A DNA stretch of 64,000 bases from Amycolatopsis marina. GTDB lineage: Bacteria; Actinomycetota; Actinomycetes; Mycobacteriales; Pseudonocardiaceae. The stretch lies in the NCBI RefSeq assembly GCF_900111885.1, contig NZ_FOKG01000016.1, positions 90,300 to 154,299 on the forward strand, in the 5' to 3' direction. Under the pieces are notes generated by a model that was not told the DNA's origin, ran no database searches, and worked only from the letters and a program-made list of their open reading frames with translations. This document shows, piece by piece, positions 34,018 through 42,311 of the stretch; positions within the stretch are counted from its first letter, which is position 1; the number at the start of each line of letters is the position of its first letter. Both the position numbers and the translations under genes were made by a program.

Positions 34018-35610
34018 ATGTCAGACCCGGTCGGTTCGTCGTCGTCTTCCGGGTCGGTATCCCGCCGCCGGGTGCTGCTGGGCGGTGCGGCCGGAGTGGC
34101 CGCACTCGGCGCGTCGTCGGCGCTGGGTTCCCTTCCGGTGTGGGCGAGCGATCCGATCCGGCAACAGGTGCCGACCGGTCCGTTCAGCCTGGGAGTGGCT
34201 TCGGGTGATCCACTCCCCGATGGTGTCGTGCTGTGGACCCGGCTTGCGCCGAACCCGCTCGCCGAGGACGGCCGGGGTGGGATGCCGGATCGACCGGTCC
34301 CGGTCCAGTGGCAGGTAGCCGAGGACGAGCACTTCCGTCGTGTCGTCGCCGCAGGCAGCGAGCTCACCCTGCCGGAAGAAGCGCACTCCGCGCACGTCGA
34401 GTTGACCGGGCTGCGCCCGGGCGCCGAGTACTTCTACCGCTTCCGTACCGAATCGGACCTCAGCCCCGTCGGTCGCACCAAGACAGCACCGGCAGTGAAT
34501 TCCCGGCTGGACCGCTTCGCCTTCGCCTTCGCCAGTTGCCAGAACTACCCGTCCGGGTTCTTCAACGCCTATGCCCACATGGCAGAGGAGGACCTCGACC
34601 TGGTGGCCTTCCTGGGCGACTACATCTACGAAGGCGGCGCTCAGGGCGAACTGGGCCGGGGGCACTACCCCGTCGGAGAGATCCGGTCCCTGTCCGACTA
34701 CCGGCTTCGGCACGCCCAGTACAAGTCCGACACGGACCTGCAGGCCGCGCACGCCGCATTCCCTTGGGCGGTCGTGTTCGACGATCACGAGGTGGAGAAC
34801 AACTGGGCCGACGAGATCTCACAGCGAGACGGCGAGCCGGACTCCGACCCACAGGTGTTCCGTCAACGCCGGGCGCGTGCCTTCCAGGCCTACTACGAGC
34901 ACATGCCGCTGCGCCGCACGCAGCGCCCCAACGGCCCGGACGTACAGATTTACCGCCGCCTCACATTCGGCGACCTCATGGACTTCTACCTGCTCGACAC
35001 CCGGCAGTACCGCAGTGACCAGGTGGGTGACGCCCGGCGGACCGACCCGTCGCGCACCATTCTCGGCGACGAGCAGAAGTCCTGGCTACGTCAGGCGGTG
35101 GCAGGCCCGACAGCCAGGTGGAACGTCCTCGCGCAGCAGGTGTTCTTCTCCCAGCGCGATTTCGTCGCAGGACCGGAAACCAACTTCAGCAACGACGCCT
35201 GGGACGGATACTTCGTCGAGCGCAACGAGGTGCGCGACCACCTCGCCGCCTCGGGAACCTCCAACCCGGTCGTGCTCACCGGCGACGTACACGCCAGCTA
35301 CGTCTGCGACGTCAAGGCGGACTTCAACGATCCCGCCTCGGCCACCGTGGCCACCGAACTTGTCGGCACCTCGATCACCAGTGGGGGCGATGGCCAGGAC
35401 CAAAGGTCCGGTGACCCGGTCCAGTTGCAGGAGAACCCGCACATCAAGTTCATCAACCGAAAGCGGGGATACGTCCGCAACATCGTCACTCCTACCGAGT
35501 GGACCGCGGACTTCCGCATCGTCGACTACGTGACTCGCACCGGAGCACCGATTCGTAACCGCGCCACTTTCGTCATCGAAAACGGCCGGCCTGGCGCACA
35601 ACCCGCATAA
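34018..35610 (+). CDS. phoD: Alkaline phosphatase/phosphodiesterase PhoD
   Basis: A 530-residue Tat-exported enzyme. The signal peptide has SRRRVLLGGAAG and a cleavage region near LPVWASD. An N-terminal fibronectin-like domain (about 45-145: FSLGVASGDPLPDGVVLWTR) is followed by the metallophosphatase domain with FASCQNYPSGF, FLGDYIYEGG, VFDDHEVENNW and LTGDVHASYVCD, which supply the iron and calcium ligands. It hydrolyses phosphate mono- and diesters outside the cell. ATG start after GAGAAAGG. A secreted EEP-fold protein follows 48 bp downstream in the same orientation, so both may be co-transcribed under phosphate starvation. Confidence 0.94.
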   Translation: MSDPVGSSSSSGSVSRRRVLLGGAAGVAALGASSALGSLPVWASDPIRQQVPTGPFSLGVASGDPLPDGVVLWTRLAPNPLAEDGRGGMPDRPVPVQWQVAEDEHFRRVVAAGSELTLPEEAHSAHVELTGLRPGAEYFYRFRTESDLSPVGRTKTAPAVNSRLDRFAFAFASCQNYPSGFFNAYAHMAEEDLDLVAFLGDYIYEGGAQGELGRGHYPVGEIRSLSDYRLRHAQYKSDTDLQAAHAAFPWAVVFDDHEVENNWADEISQRDGEPDSDPQVFRQRRARAFQAYYEHMPLRRTQRPNGPDVQIYRRLTFGDLMDFYLLDTRQYRSDQVGDARRTDPSRTILGDEQKSWLRQAVAGPTARWNVLAQQVFFSQRDFVAGPETNFSNDAWDGYFVERNEVRDHLAASGTSNPVVLTGDVHASYVCDVKADFNDPASATVATELVGTSITSGGDGQDQRSGDPVQLQENPHIKFINRKRGYVRNIVTPTEWTADFRIVDYVTRTGAPIRNRATFVIENGRPGAQPA

Positions 35611-35658
35611 CGCGGATGTGAGCCTGCCCTTTCCTACTTGCCGCAAAAGGACTCAACG

Positions 35659-36462
35659 ATGAAGAAGCTTTTCGTTCTGCTGATGGCGGGGTTGATCGCC
35701 GTGCTGACTAGTTGGGGGCCTGCCGGGGCTGTAGATCTCCCGGAACACAGCGGCGGACCGTACAGCCTCATGCAGATGAACCTGTGCCTCTCCGGGCTGG
35801 CAGGCTGCTACGGCGACACCGAGTACCCCAAGGTGGTCGACGAAACGGTTACGCAGATCCAGGCCAACGAACCGAACGCAGTCACGCTCAACGAGGCATG
35901 CAGCGGCGACGCCGAGAACATCGCGGCAAGAACCGGCTACCACCTCCGGTTCGCGACCGTGATCTACAACGGTGCGCCGCTGCCGTGCGTCGCCCCCGGG
36001 GAGCGCGGGGTTTTCGGGAACGCGGTACTGACCAAGGAGCAGATCACGGACTCGACGGACCAGGCGTTCCTGGCCCAGTCCGGGCGGGAAGAACGGCGCT
36101 GGCTCTGCGTGAGCACGGCACGCGGCCTCGTCGTCTGCGGCGCACACCTGAGCACACGCGGATCGGCAGAGGCTCGTGCGGCGAACGACGGCCAGTGTGC
36201 GGAACTGACGCGGATCCTGGCCTCGCGATCGGCGAGGGCCGCGACAATCTTCGCCGGCGACGTCAACCGTCAGGGCAGCTGCGCTCCCGAAGACATGTGG
36301 ACACTGACCGACGCGACCGCGGAACAAGCGCCGGGAATCCAGCACGGATACGGAACCGCAGCGGACTTCCGTGGTCCCCGGACCGAGATCGAGCCTGCGA
36401 AGTACACCGACCACGACTTTCTGGTGCTCCACAGCCGGCTTGTTCCGCCGCACGCTCGCTGA
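35659..36462 (+). CDS. Secreted endonuclease/exonuclease/phosphatase-family protein
   Basis: A 267-residue protein with a Sec signal peptide (MKKLFVLLMAGLIAVLTSW, cleavage near AGA). EEP-fold motifs appear in order: LMQMNLCLSG, TLNEACSGDA (metal-binding Glu), VVCGAHLSTRG, IFAGDVNRQG (catalytic Asp and Asn) and TDHDFLVLH (catalytic Asp-His). Members include secreted DNases and phosphodiesterases. Several cysteines (CLSGLAGC, LPCVAPG, CVSTARGLVVC) suggest disulphides. Next to two phosphatase genes it may scavenge phosphate from nucleic acids or lipids, though this is inference. ATG start after AAAAGGA; an earlier in-frame start is less good because it precedes the signal peptide. Confidence 0.82.
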   Translation: MKKLFVLLMAGLIAVLTSWGPAGAVDLPEHSGGPYSLMQMNLCLSGLAGCYGDTEYPKVVDETVTQIQANEPNAVTLNEACSGDAENIAARTGYHLRFATVIYNGAPLPCVAPGERGVFGNAVLTKEQITDSTDQAFLAQSGREERRWLCVSTARGLVVCGAHLSTRGSAEARAANDGQCAELTRILASRSARAATIFAGDVNRQGSCAPEDMWTLTDATAEQAPGIQHGYGTAADFRGPRTEIEPAKYTDHDFLVLHSRLVPPHAR

Positions 36463-36828
36463 CTCCAGGCCGCAGTACCGCCCAACACCATCTCGTGAAC
36501 CTCGTTCGGTACGCCTATCCCGAGGCTTCGGTCGGCTTCGAAACAGGACCTCGCTGATGGTAGGAAACGCGCGACCGCGTGCCACAACGTGTCCAGCGGA
36601 ACCTGGCCGACAATTGCGATAGTGATGGCGTGCCGTCGTCCAGGACAACGGTCGTCGGACGGTCGGCGAACTCCCCCGACGCACGAACCGCCTCGGCCTC
36701 GGCGAGTCCCCGGATTCCCTTGCCTCGAAGGCGGAAGCGAGCTCCGCACCGGCAAACGGCTCGTCGGCCGACACCAGCCGATCGGTTGACCGGCGCTCGT
36801 TACGGCCAGCCCACGCGCAGTGCGCGCG
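36463..36828. other. Intergenic stretch, no gene recognised
   Basis: Between the secreted EEP protein and the lipoyl protein (which ends here on the other strand) no frame shows family resemblance on either strand. A minus-strand frame around 36590-36690 (HAITIAIVGQVPLDTLWHAV) reads somewhat protein-like and could be a gene relic. Confidence 0.4.
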
Positions 36829-37062
36829 CTAGTCGATCCGGGCGATGACGTTGCCCTGCCGCAGCACATCACCCTCCTTCACCAGCAACCGCACCACTCC
36901 CGATGCCGGGGCCGGCACCTCTAGATCGACCTTGTCGACCGCGACCTCGGCGAGCAGATCCCCCTCGGATACCTGCTCGCCGTCGGCCACGAACCAGGTC
37001 GCCACTGTGCCTTCGGCGTCCGGGTCCTTCGCGGAGACCGCCGGGAACGCGACCTCCGTCAT
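36829..37062 (-). CDS. Free-standing lipoyl (biotinyl-lipoyl) domain protein
   Basis: A 77-residue protein that is a single lipoyl domain: MTEVAFPAVSAKDPDAEG, then VADGEQVSEGDLLAEVAVDK with the modifiable Lys44, and VKEGDVLRQGNVIA. E2 subunits of 2-oxo acid dehydrogenase complexes carry such a domain in front of peripheral-subunit-binding and acyltransferase domains; here the reading frame stops right after the lipoyl domain. It overlaps the end of the E1-beta gene by 4 bp, so the two are made together. It may accept the acyl or acetyl group from E1 and pass it to an E2 encoded elsewhere. The start at 37062 is fixed by the ATGA overlap. Confidence 0.82.
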   Translation of the reverse strand: MTEVAFPAVSAKDPDAEGTVATWFVADGEQVSEGDLLAEVAVDKVDLEVPAPASGVVRLLVKEGDVLRQGNVIARID

Positions 37063-38093
37063 GCGTCGACCAGTCGGCGCACGCCGTCGCGGATGCGGTC
37101 GGCCGTGGGAAGCACGGCGTACTCGAGCGATCGTGCATAGGGAATGGGCACGTCCGGCACGCACACCCGTACCGGCGGCGCCTTCAGCAGCCCAGGGTCG
37201 CGCTCGACCACCCTGGTGATGACCTCGCCCGACAGGCCGAAGGACAGGTAGTCCTCATCGACCACCAGCAATCGACCGGTGTGTCCCACCGACTCGAGAA
37301 TGGTGTCGGTGTCCAGGGGCACGAGACTGCGCAGATCGATGACCTCGCAGTCGATGCCGTCGGCAGCCATCTCGTCGGCGACGTCGAGCGCGCGATGCAC
37401 TGACAGTGAGAGGGTCACGATCGTCGCGTCCCGGCCCGGGCGAACCACGTTCGCCTTGCCGATCGGCACCTGGTAGTCCTCCTCCGGCACAGGTGCCAGG
37501 GAACGCGGATTCTTCGCCATCCACGGCAAACCCATGACTCCCTTGTGGAACATGTAGACCACCGGGTTGTCATCGCGAATCGCCGATACCATCAGTCCCT
37601 TGGCGTCGGCGGGCGTACTCGGCACGACCACCTTCATCCCTGGCAGGTGGGCGAAGGTGCCCCACAGGCACTGCGAGTGCTGCGCTCCGTCGGAGTATCC
37701 ACCGCCCACCGCTGTCGAAATCACCATCGGCACATTCACGTTGCCGCCGGACTCGAAATGAATCTTGGCCATGTGATTGTAAATCTGATCCATGCAAACC
37801 CCGAAGAAGTCGACGAACATCAGTTCGACGATCGGGCGCATGCCCTCGACAGCCGCACCGATCGCGGCGCCAATGAACGCGGTCTCGGAAATCGGTGTGT
37901 CGATAACCCGCTCCGGCCCGAACCGCTCCAGCAGGCCCGTGGTGGAACTGAAGATGCCGCCATAGGCGCCGACATCCTCGCCGAGGACGAACACGTCGGG
38001 GTCCCGGTCCATCTCCTGCGCGATCCCCTCGACCATGGCCTTGGCCGTGGTGAGCTTGCGACGTGATGGCGCTGGTGCTTCTGTGACGGTCAT
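37059..38093 (-). CDS. 2-oxo acid (pyruvate/acetoin-type) dehydrogenase E1 beta
   Basis: A 344-residue transketolase-like subunit. VLGEDVGAYGGIFSSTTGL, DTPISETAFIGAAIGAA, DQIYNHMAKIHF and the C-terminal LLVVDEDYLSFGLSGEV are typical of the beta chain, which binds the pyrimidine end of thiamine diphosphate and completes the active site with E1 alpha. It closely resembles acetoin/pyruvate dehydrogenase beta chains (AcoB/PdhB); substrate cannot be decided from sequence. Spaced 10 bp from E1 alpha and overlapping the lipoyl protein by 4 bp. Likely one operon with E1 alpha. Confidence 0.93.
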   Translation of the reverse strand: MTVTEAPAPSRRKLTTAKAMVEGIAQEMDRDPDVFVLGEDVGAYGGIFSSTTGLLERFGPERVIDTPISETAFIGAAIGAAVEGMRPIVELMFVDFFGVCMDQIYNHMAKIHFESGGNVNVPMVISTAVGGGYSDGAQHSQCLWGTFAHLPGMKVVVPSTPADAKGLMVSAIRDDNPVVYMFHKGVMGLPWMAKNPRSLAPVPEEDYQVPIGKANVVRPGRDATIVTLSLSVHRALDVADEMAADGIDCEVIDLRSLVPLDTDTILESVGHTGRLLVVDEDYLSFGLSGEVITRVVERDPGLLKAPPVRVCVPDVPIPYARSLEYAVLPTADRIRDGVRRLVDA

Positions 38094-38103
38094 GGCAGGC
38101 TCC

Positions 38104-39078
38104 TTACGCGAACACGTACTCGGTGGCTGACTCCGGCGTTGGTTCCGCGCTGCTACGCGCGAAGGCGATCGCGTCCTCGACGCGTTGCTCCGCGTCCTGC
38201 CTGGCCGCGCGCACGTCGTCGTCGCCGATCACACCCTCCCGGCGCAACTGCTGCTCGTAAGTCGGGATCGGATCGCGCCCGGGCACACCTTCCAGATCGG
38301 TTCGGTAGGCCTGGGCGTCTCCCTCGAAGTGGCCCCACAGGCGCAGCGTGTGCACCTCGATCAGGCTCGGCCCTTCACCGGCCCTCGCACGGGCCACGGC
38401 ACGGCCCGCTGCCTCGTGCACCGCCTCCACCGAGTTTTCCTCGACCCGCTCCCCCGGCATGTCGTAGCCGGCAGCACGCACCGCATTCGACGTGACGCAA
38501 GTGGAGGCACTGCGCGGCACCGAGATGCCCCAGTCGTTGTCCTCCACGACGAACACGACCGGCAACTTCCACAGCGAAGCCAGATTGAGCGATTCGTGAA
38601 AGCCGCCCTGGTTGGCCGCTCCCTCTCCGGTGACCGCGACGGCGATCCGGTCCGTGCCGCGCCTTCGGAACGCGAGTGCCTGTCCCACCGCGGGCGGGTA
38701 GCCTTCGGCGATGATCCCGGAACACGAGAAGTGAGTGTCTGGATCGAACAAGTGCATGTGCCCGCCCCGCCCCCTACCGAGGCCGTCGACTCGGCCGAAG
38801 ATCTCCGCGGTCATCTTCCGCATGTCCATTCCGTGCGCGATGGCCAGATGGTGCGGACGATGTGACGCGGTCACCGCGTCATCGGTGGTCAGGTGCGCAC
38901 AGACCCCGGCCGCTACCGGCTCCTGCCCCGCGGACAGATGCATCTCGCCGGGGATGGCCCCGGCACCGATGTCGAACACCGGCTGCTTGTCGGCGTGATA
39001 CTCGCGCAGAATCGCTTCCTCGAAGGTGCGGATGAGCACCATCATCCGGTACATATCCTGTCGTGCCTGTGCGTCCAT
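38104..39078 (-). CDS. 2-oxo acid (pyruvate/acetoin-type) dehydrogenase E1 alpha
   Basis: A 324-residue thiamine-diphosphate-dependent subunit. The cofactor/magnesium motif runs from GEGAANQGGF (151-160) to VVFVVEDN (174-181). The segment AGAIPGEMHLSAGQEPVAAG and the phosphorylation-loop-like region RGGHMHLFDP (105-114) are typical of AcoA/PdhA. Together with E1 beta it decarboxylates a 2-oxo acid or cleaves acetoin and reductively acylates a lipoyl domain. The ATG follows GCAGGAGGTGTC. A perfect dyad (39103-39120) upstream may bind the IclR regulator encoded next. Confidence 0.93.
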   Translation of the reverse strand: MDAQARQDMYRMMVLIRTFEEAILREYHADKQPVFDIGAGAIPGEMHLSAGQEPVAAGVCAHLTTDDAVTASHRPHHLAIAHGMDMRKMTAEIFGRVDGLGRGRGGHMHLFDPDTHFSCSGIIAEGYPPAVGQALAFRRRGTDRIAVAVTGEGAANQGGFHESLNLASLWKLPVVFVVEDNDWGISVPRSASTCVTSNAVRAAGYDMPGERVEENSVEAVHEAAGRAVARARAGEGPSLIEVHTLRLWGHFEGDAQAYRTDLEGVPGRDPIPTYEQQLRREGVIGDDDVRAARQDAEQRVEDAIAFARSSAEPTPESATEYVFA

Positions 39079-39102
39079 GACACCTCCTGCTCGCAGAGGT
39101 TC

Positions 39103-39120
39103 ACTCTCCAGCCGGAGAGT
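39103..39120. promoter_or_regulatory. Candidate IclR operator before E1 alpha
   Basis: ACTCTCC-AGCC-GGAGAGT is a perfect 7-bp dyad with a 4-bp spacer, 25 bp upstream of the E1 alpha ATG within the 81-bp gap between iclR and E1 alpha. On the minus strand TTGTCC lies upstream at -35-like distance and overlaps the region, so the dyad could control this promoter. Confidence 0.5.
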
Positions 39121-39159
39121 TCGCAGGACAACGGCACGGTTTTCAGATGGTGATAAGAC

Positions 39160-39897
39160 TCAGGCGGACAACACCAGCGCGCGTGCCACCCGGTCGGCGG
39201 CGCGCTTGAGGGCATCTGTGCCCACCGAGGCGTAGCGGCGGGCGGGCATCGAGATCGCGACCGCGCCGAGCATCCCCGGAGCGTGCACGGGTGCGGCGAC
39301 ACAGGCCGTGCCGAGCAGGTACTCCTCACGCTCGGCCGCCACGCCCCCGGTGGTGCTCAGCCGTTGCTCGAACAGCCGGCGGTCGGTCACCGTATGCGGC
39401 GTCAGGTCGACGAGACGATGACGTGACAGGTAGTCGTCCCGGCGGGGGCGGTCGAGGCAAGCGAGGATGCACTTGCCGAAAGCGGTAGCGTGCCCTGCCT
39501 CGTGCACACCCACCCACAGGTCCACCCGGGGGGTGCGGGGTCCATCGGCGACGTCGACCAGTTCGATCTCGCCCTCGTTGTAGAGGGAAAGGTAGGCAGC
39601 ACCGCGCAGTTCGTCTCGCAGTGCTGCCAGCGCCGGCCTGGCTCTGGTGACCGCGGCGAGCCGCGGGTCTCGCCTGCCGAGCGCGTCCACCCTGTCACCA
39701 AGCACATAGCCGTCGTCGAGTTTGCGCAGGTAGTCCTCGTGGACGAGTGTGCGCAGCAGGTGATACGTGGTTGGCAACGGTAGCCCGAGGGCGCGCGCCA
39801 GCACTTTGGCCGTGGCGGGGCGATCGCTCGCACCGACGGCGTCCAACAGGTGCAGCGCTCGCCGCACCGATCCGATCAGCGTTGGGACATCGCTCAC
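39160..39897 (-). CDS. IclR-family transcriptional regulator
   Basis: A 245-residue regulator. The N-terminal winged helix (about 5-70) reads LIGSVRRALHLLDAVG, TAKVLARALGLPLPTTYHLL and RTLVHEDYLRKLDDGYVLG. The C-terminal effector-binding domain has AYLSLYNEGEIELVDVADGP, VHEAGHATAFGKCILACLD and APVHAPGMLGAVAISMPARR. It is in line with the E1 alpha, E1 beta and lipoyl genes downstream, so it probably controls them in response to their substrate or product, and perhaps itself. The 258 bp upstream hold no gene; the GH3 gene ends beyond. Confidence 0.92.
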   Translation of the reverse strand: MSDVPTLIGSVRRALHLLDAVGASDRPATAKVLARALGLPLPTTYHLLRTLVHEDYLRKLDDGYVLGDRVDALGRRDPRLAAVTRARPALAALRDELRGAAYLSLYNEGEIELVDVADGPRTPRVDLWVGVHEAGHATAFGKCILACLDRPRRDDYLSRHRLVDLTPHTVTDRRLFEQRLSTTGGVAAEREEYLLGTACVAAPVHAPGMLGAVAISMPARRYASVGTDALKRAADRVARALVLSA

Positions 39898-40155
39898 CCG
39901 GCACCTCCCGACTTCGCCGTCGCAGGCCGCCCCTAAGCATCCTGTGCCGGTCCGCGCCTGACAAGTGCCCGAACGGTGGGTGGTTCAAGATTGAACGAGG
40001 GCTGGCGAGGTAGAAGGCGCCGTCTGGACGGAGCCGGTTCCGGGTATCACCGGACACTCGTGTGAGCACCCCGTCCGCTTCAGAGATCATTCTGGGGCCG
40101 CAGGCGAAACCAATTCACCCTACGTGTTCCAGCGGACGAACGACTTGTCGGAGCG

Positions 40156-41877
40156 TCAGTAGGAGAGGCCTGTTCCGTACGGATAGAGGCCGCCGATGGT
40201 GACCGGCAGCCGCCCCTCCGGTGAGGCGTCCCCGACGAGCACATCAGCGAGGCCTGTCAGAACCGTCTCGGGCAGTACGGCATTGACATTGAGGGCGTAG
40301 GTCGCGATCGCGGCACCAGCCTGCTCCGTGCCGGCAAGATCGTAGGGAATGCCCAGCGATACCGCGACCACCGGCTTGCCGTTCGCGATCAGCGCGTCGA
40401 CGAGTTCCTGCTGCTCGGGAGGCATACTGGAAAAGGTGTAGGTGAGCGCGATGGCCACATCAGACTGTCGTGCTCGGTCTGCGGCATCATCGATCGCTTC
40501 CGCGCCGGGTCGCCGTGGTGTCTCGGTAGCCGTGACGGACAGTCCGCGCCCGGCCAGGTTCGCGGCTAGTTCCTCCGCTTGCTCCGGCCCCACGACAGCG
40601 ACGTCGGCGTCGCTGCCGGCGAGTGGAAGCAGGTCATCGTTCTTCACCATGGTGATGCTTCGCTGACCGATCCGCGTGGCCTCGGCCATATGCCGCGCAC
40701 TGCCGGCAACCTCGTCGGCGCTTCGCGGGTCCGCCCAACGGTCAGTGAACAATCCGTAGTCACATTTGGTGCGCAGGATTCGCAGCACAGACTCATCGAT
40801 GCGGCTTCCCGGGATTCGGCCGGATATCACCGAGTCGTAGATCGCCTTCGCGGTCACCTCGGCGGTATCGCCTGCGAGGATCACGTCCGCGCCTGCTTCG
40901 ATCGCCATCACCGCGGCGTCTCCGGTCCCCCACCGTTCACTGATCGCGCGCATCCCCATCCCGTCGGTGATCACCAGTCCGTCGAACCCCATGTCCTGCC
41001 GGAGCAGACCCGTAAGTACGTCGTGCGACAGAGTCGCCGGTAGTTCGTCGTCGACGGCTTCCACCACGACATGGGAAGTCATGATCGAGTCGAGCCCGGC
41101 GTCGATGGCGTGCTGGAATGGCTTGAGATGCACCTGTTCGAGAGTCTGGCGGTCGAAGGTCACCGTGGGCAGATCCAGGTGCGAGTCGGTGGCGGTGTCG
41201 CCGTGCCCGGGAAAGTGCTTGGCCGAGGCCAGCACATTCTCCTCCTGTTGTGCCACGGCATAGGCCGTCACGTGCTCGGCCACGAGGTCCGGATCCTCTC
41301 CGAAGGACCGCACGCCGATCACCGGGTTCGCAGGATTTGTGTTCACGTCGGCGACCGGCATGAAATTCCAGTTGACCCCCATCGCCGCCGCCTCGGCCCC
41401 CGTGATTTCACCGGCGGTGGCGCTGTCCTCGACGTTCCTCGTCGCGCCGAGTCCCATCGGGTAAGCGATCGGTGTGGCATCAGGAACCTGCTGCTCGGCA
41501 CCGTTCTCCATGTCCGCGCCGATCAACAGCGGCACACCGGTCCCGGACTCGGCTGCCCAGGACTGCATCTGGTTCGTGTACCGAGCGACATTGTCGGCTG
41601 CCCCGCCCCGATTCTGGATGATCCACGAGCCGAATCCCCATTCCTCGATCTGCCTGCGAACCCCGTCGCCGGGCATCGAGCCCCCGCTACTGGGCTGCGA
41701 CATCACCAGTTGGCCGATTCGGTGCTTCAGGCTCATCTGCGCGAGAGTTGACCGCGCTACCCCCGCACAGGCAGGCACCGGCATGTCGTCGGGAGGCGAG
41801 GCGATCGCCGGGGCGGCAACTCCCCCGGCGGTCAGTGCGACGATCGCGAGTGCCGCAACCGAAGATCCGGAACGCAT
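40156..41877 (-). CDS. Secreted glycoside hydrolase family 3 enzyme (NagZ-like)
   Basis: A 573-residue exported protein. The Sec signal is MRSGSSVAALAIVALTAGG with cleavage near AIASPP. The catalytic TIM barrel carries GADMENGAEQQV, GVRSFGEDPDLVAEHV, AKHFPGHGDTATDSHLDLP (the NagZ-type Asp-His general acid/base loop) and FDGLVITDGMGMRAI with the nucleophilic Asp. A second alpha/beta domain (about 380-573) resembles GH3 C-terminal domains. The NagZ-like loop favours beta-N-acetylhexosaminidase activity, but location beside GH28 genes leaves another sugar possible. The ATG at 41877 follows AAGGAGGCAGG, which rules out the longer frame upstream. Confidence 0.88.
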   Translation of the reverse strand: MRSGSSVAALAIVALTAGGVAAPAIASPPDDMPVPACAGVARSTLAQMSLKHRIGQLVMSQPSSGGSMPGDGVRRQIEEWGFGSWIIQNRGGAADNVARYTNQMQSWAAESGTGVPLLIGADMENGAEQQVPDATPIAYPMGLGATRNVEDSATAGEITGAEAAAMGVNWNFMPVADVNTNPANPVIGVRSFGEDPDLVAEHVTAYAVAQQEENVLASAKHFPGHGDTATDSHLDLPTVTFDRQTLEQVHLKPFQHAIDAGLDSIMTSHVVVEAVDDELPATLSHDVLTGLLRQDMGFDGLVITDGMGMRAISERWGTGDAAVMAIEAGADVILAGDTAEVTAKAIYDSVISGRIPGSRIDESVLRILRTKCDYGLFTDRWADPRSADEVAGSARHMAEATRIGQRSITMVKNDDLLPLAGSDADVAVVGPEQAEELAANLAGRGLSVTATETPRRPGAEAIDDAADRARQSDVAIALTYTFSSMPPEQQELVDALIANGKPVVAVSLGIPYDLAGTEQAGAAIATYALNVNAVLPETVLTGLADVLVGDASPEGRLPVTIGGLYPYGTGLSY

Positions 41878-41929
41878 CCTGCCTCCTTGATCCAAAATTT
41901 TTGTCTTCACTTCGTAGTAGCGCCACGCC

Positions 41930-42250
41930 TTAGTCGACGAACATCTCGGTGCATTCCGGGATCTCGCGCTTGCCGTCGCCGTTCGGGTGGACCGCGTTAT
42001 ACCGTCCTGCGCTCTCGCCCGAGGACCAGTATTGGTTCTGGGACCGCAGGAACTCCCGGATCGCCTGCTGGGTCGCGTCGCGCTCCATGTAGCCCTGCAT
42101 GGTCGAATAGGAGATGTTGGCCGCGTCCCCGAGGGACTGTCCTTTTCCCGCGTCGGCGTGTCGACGAACTGTTCCTGAACCGAGTACAGCGCGGAAAGCT
42201 GCACTGTTGCCAACGAATGTGGAACGATGGCGGCCGAGGCCGAGTTCGCC
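41930..42250 (-). pseudogene. C-terminal remnant of an unidentified gene
   Basis: On the minus strand about 70 codons ending at 41930 read as convincing protein: NISYSTMQGYMERDATQQAI, then REFLRSQNQYWSSGE and REIPECTEMFVD. Upstream a different frame continues similar sequence (AIVPHSLATVQLSALYSVQE), so the gene is frameshifted near 42130. No start or N-terminal part is found before the GH28 gene that ends at 42312. I do not recognise the family. It probably represents a lost gene of the polysaccharide locus. Confidence 0.55.
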
Positions 42251-42311
42251 ACGAGTAACCGCGCGGCCCGAAACCAGAGCGCCGGACCGCGCGGATGCCC
42301 GTCGAGGGCAA

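Noticed and set aside
41880..42252. N-terminal extension of the GH3 protein
   Set aside because: The ATG at 41877 has a strong ribosome site and a signal peptide directly after it; the extension covers a different gene remnant.
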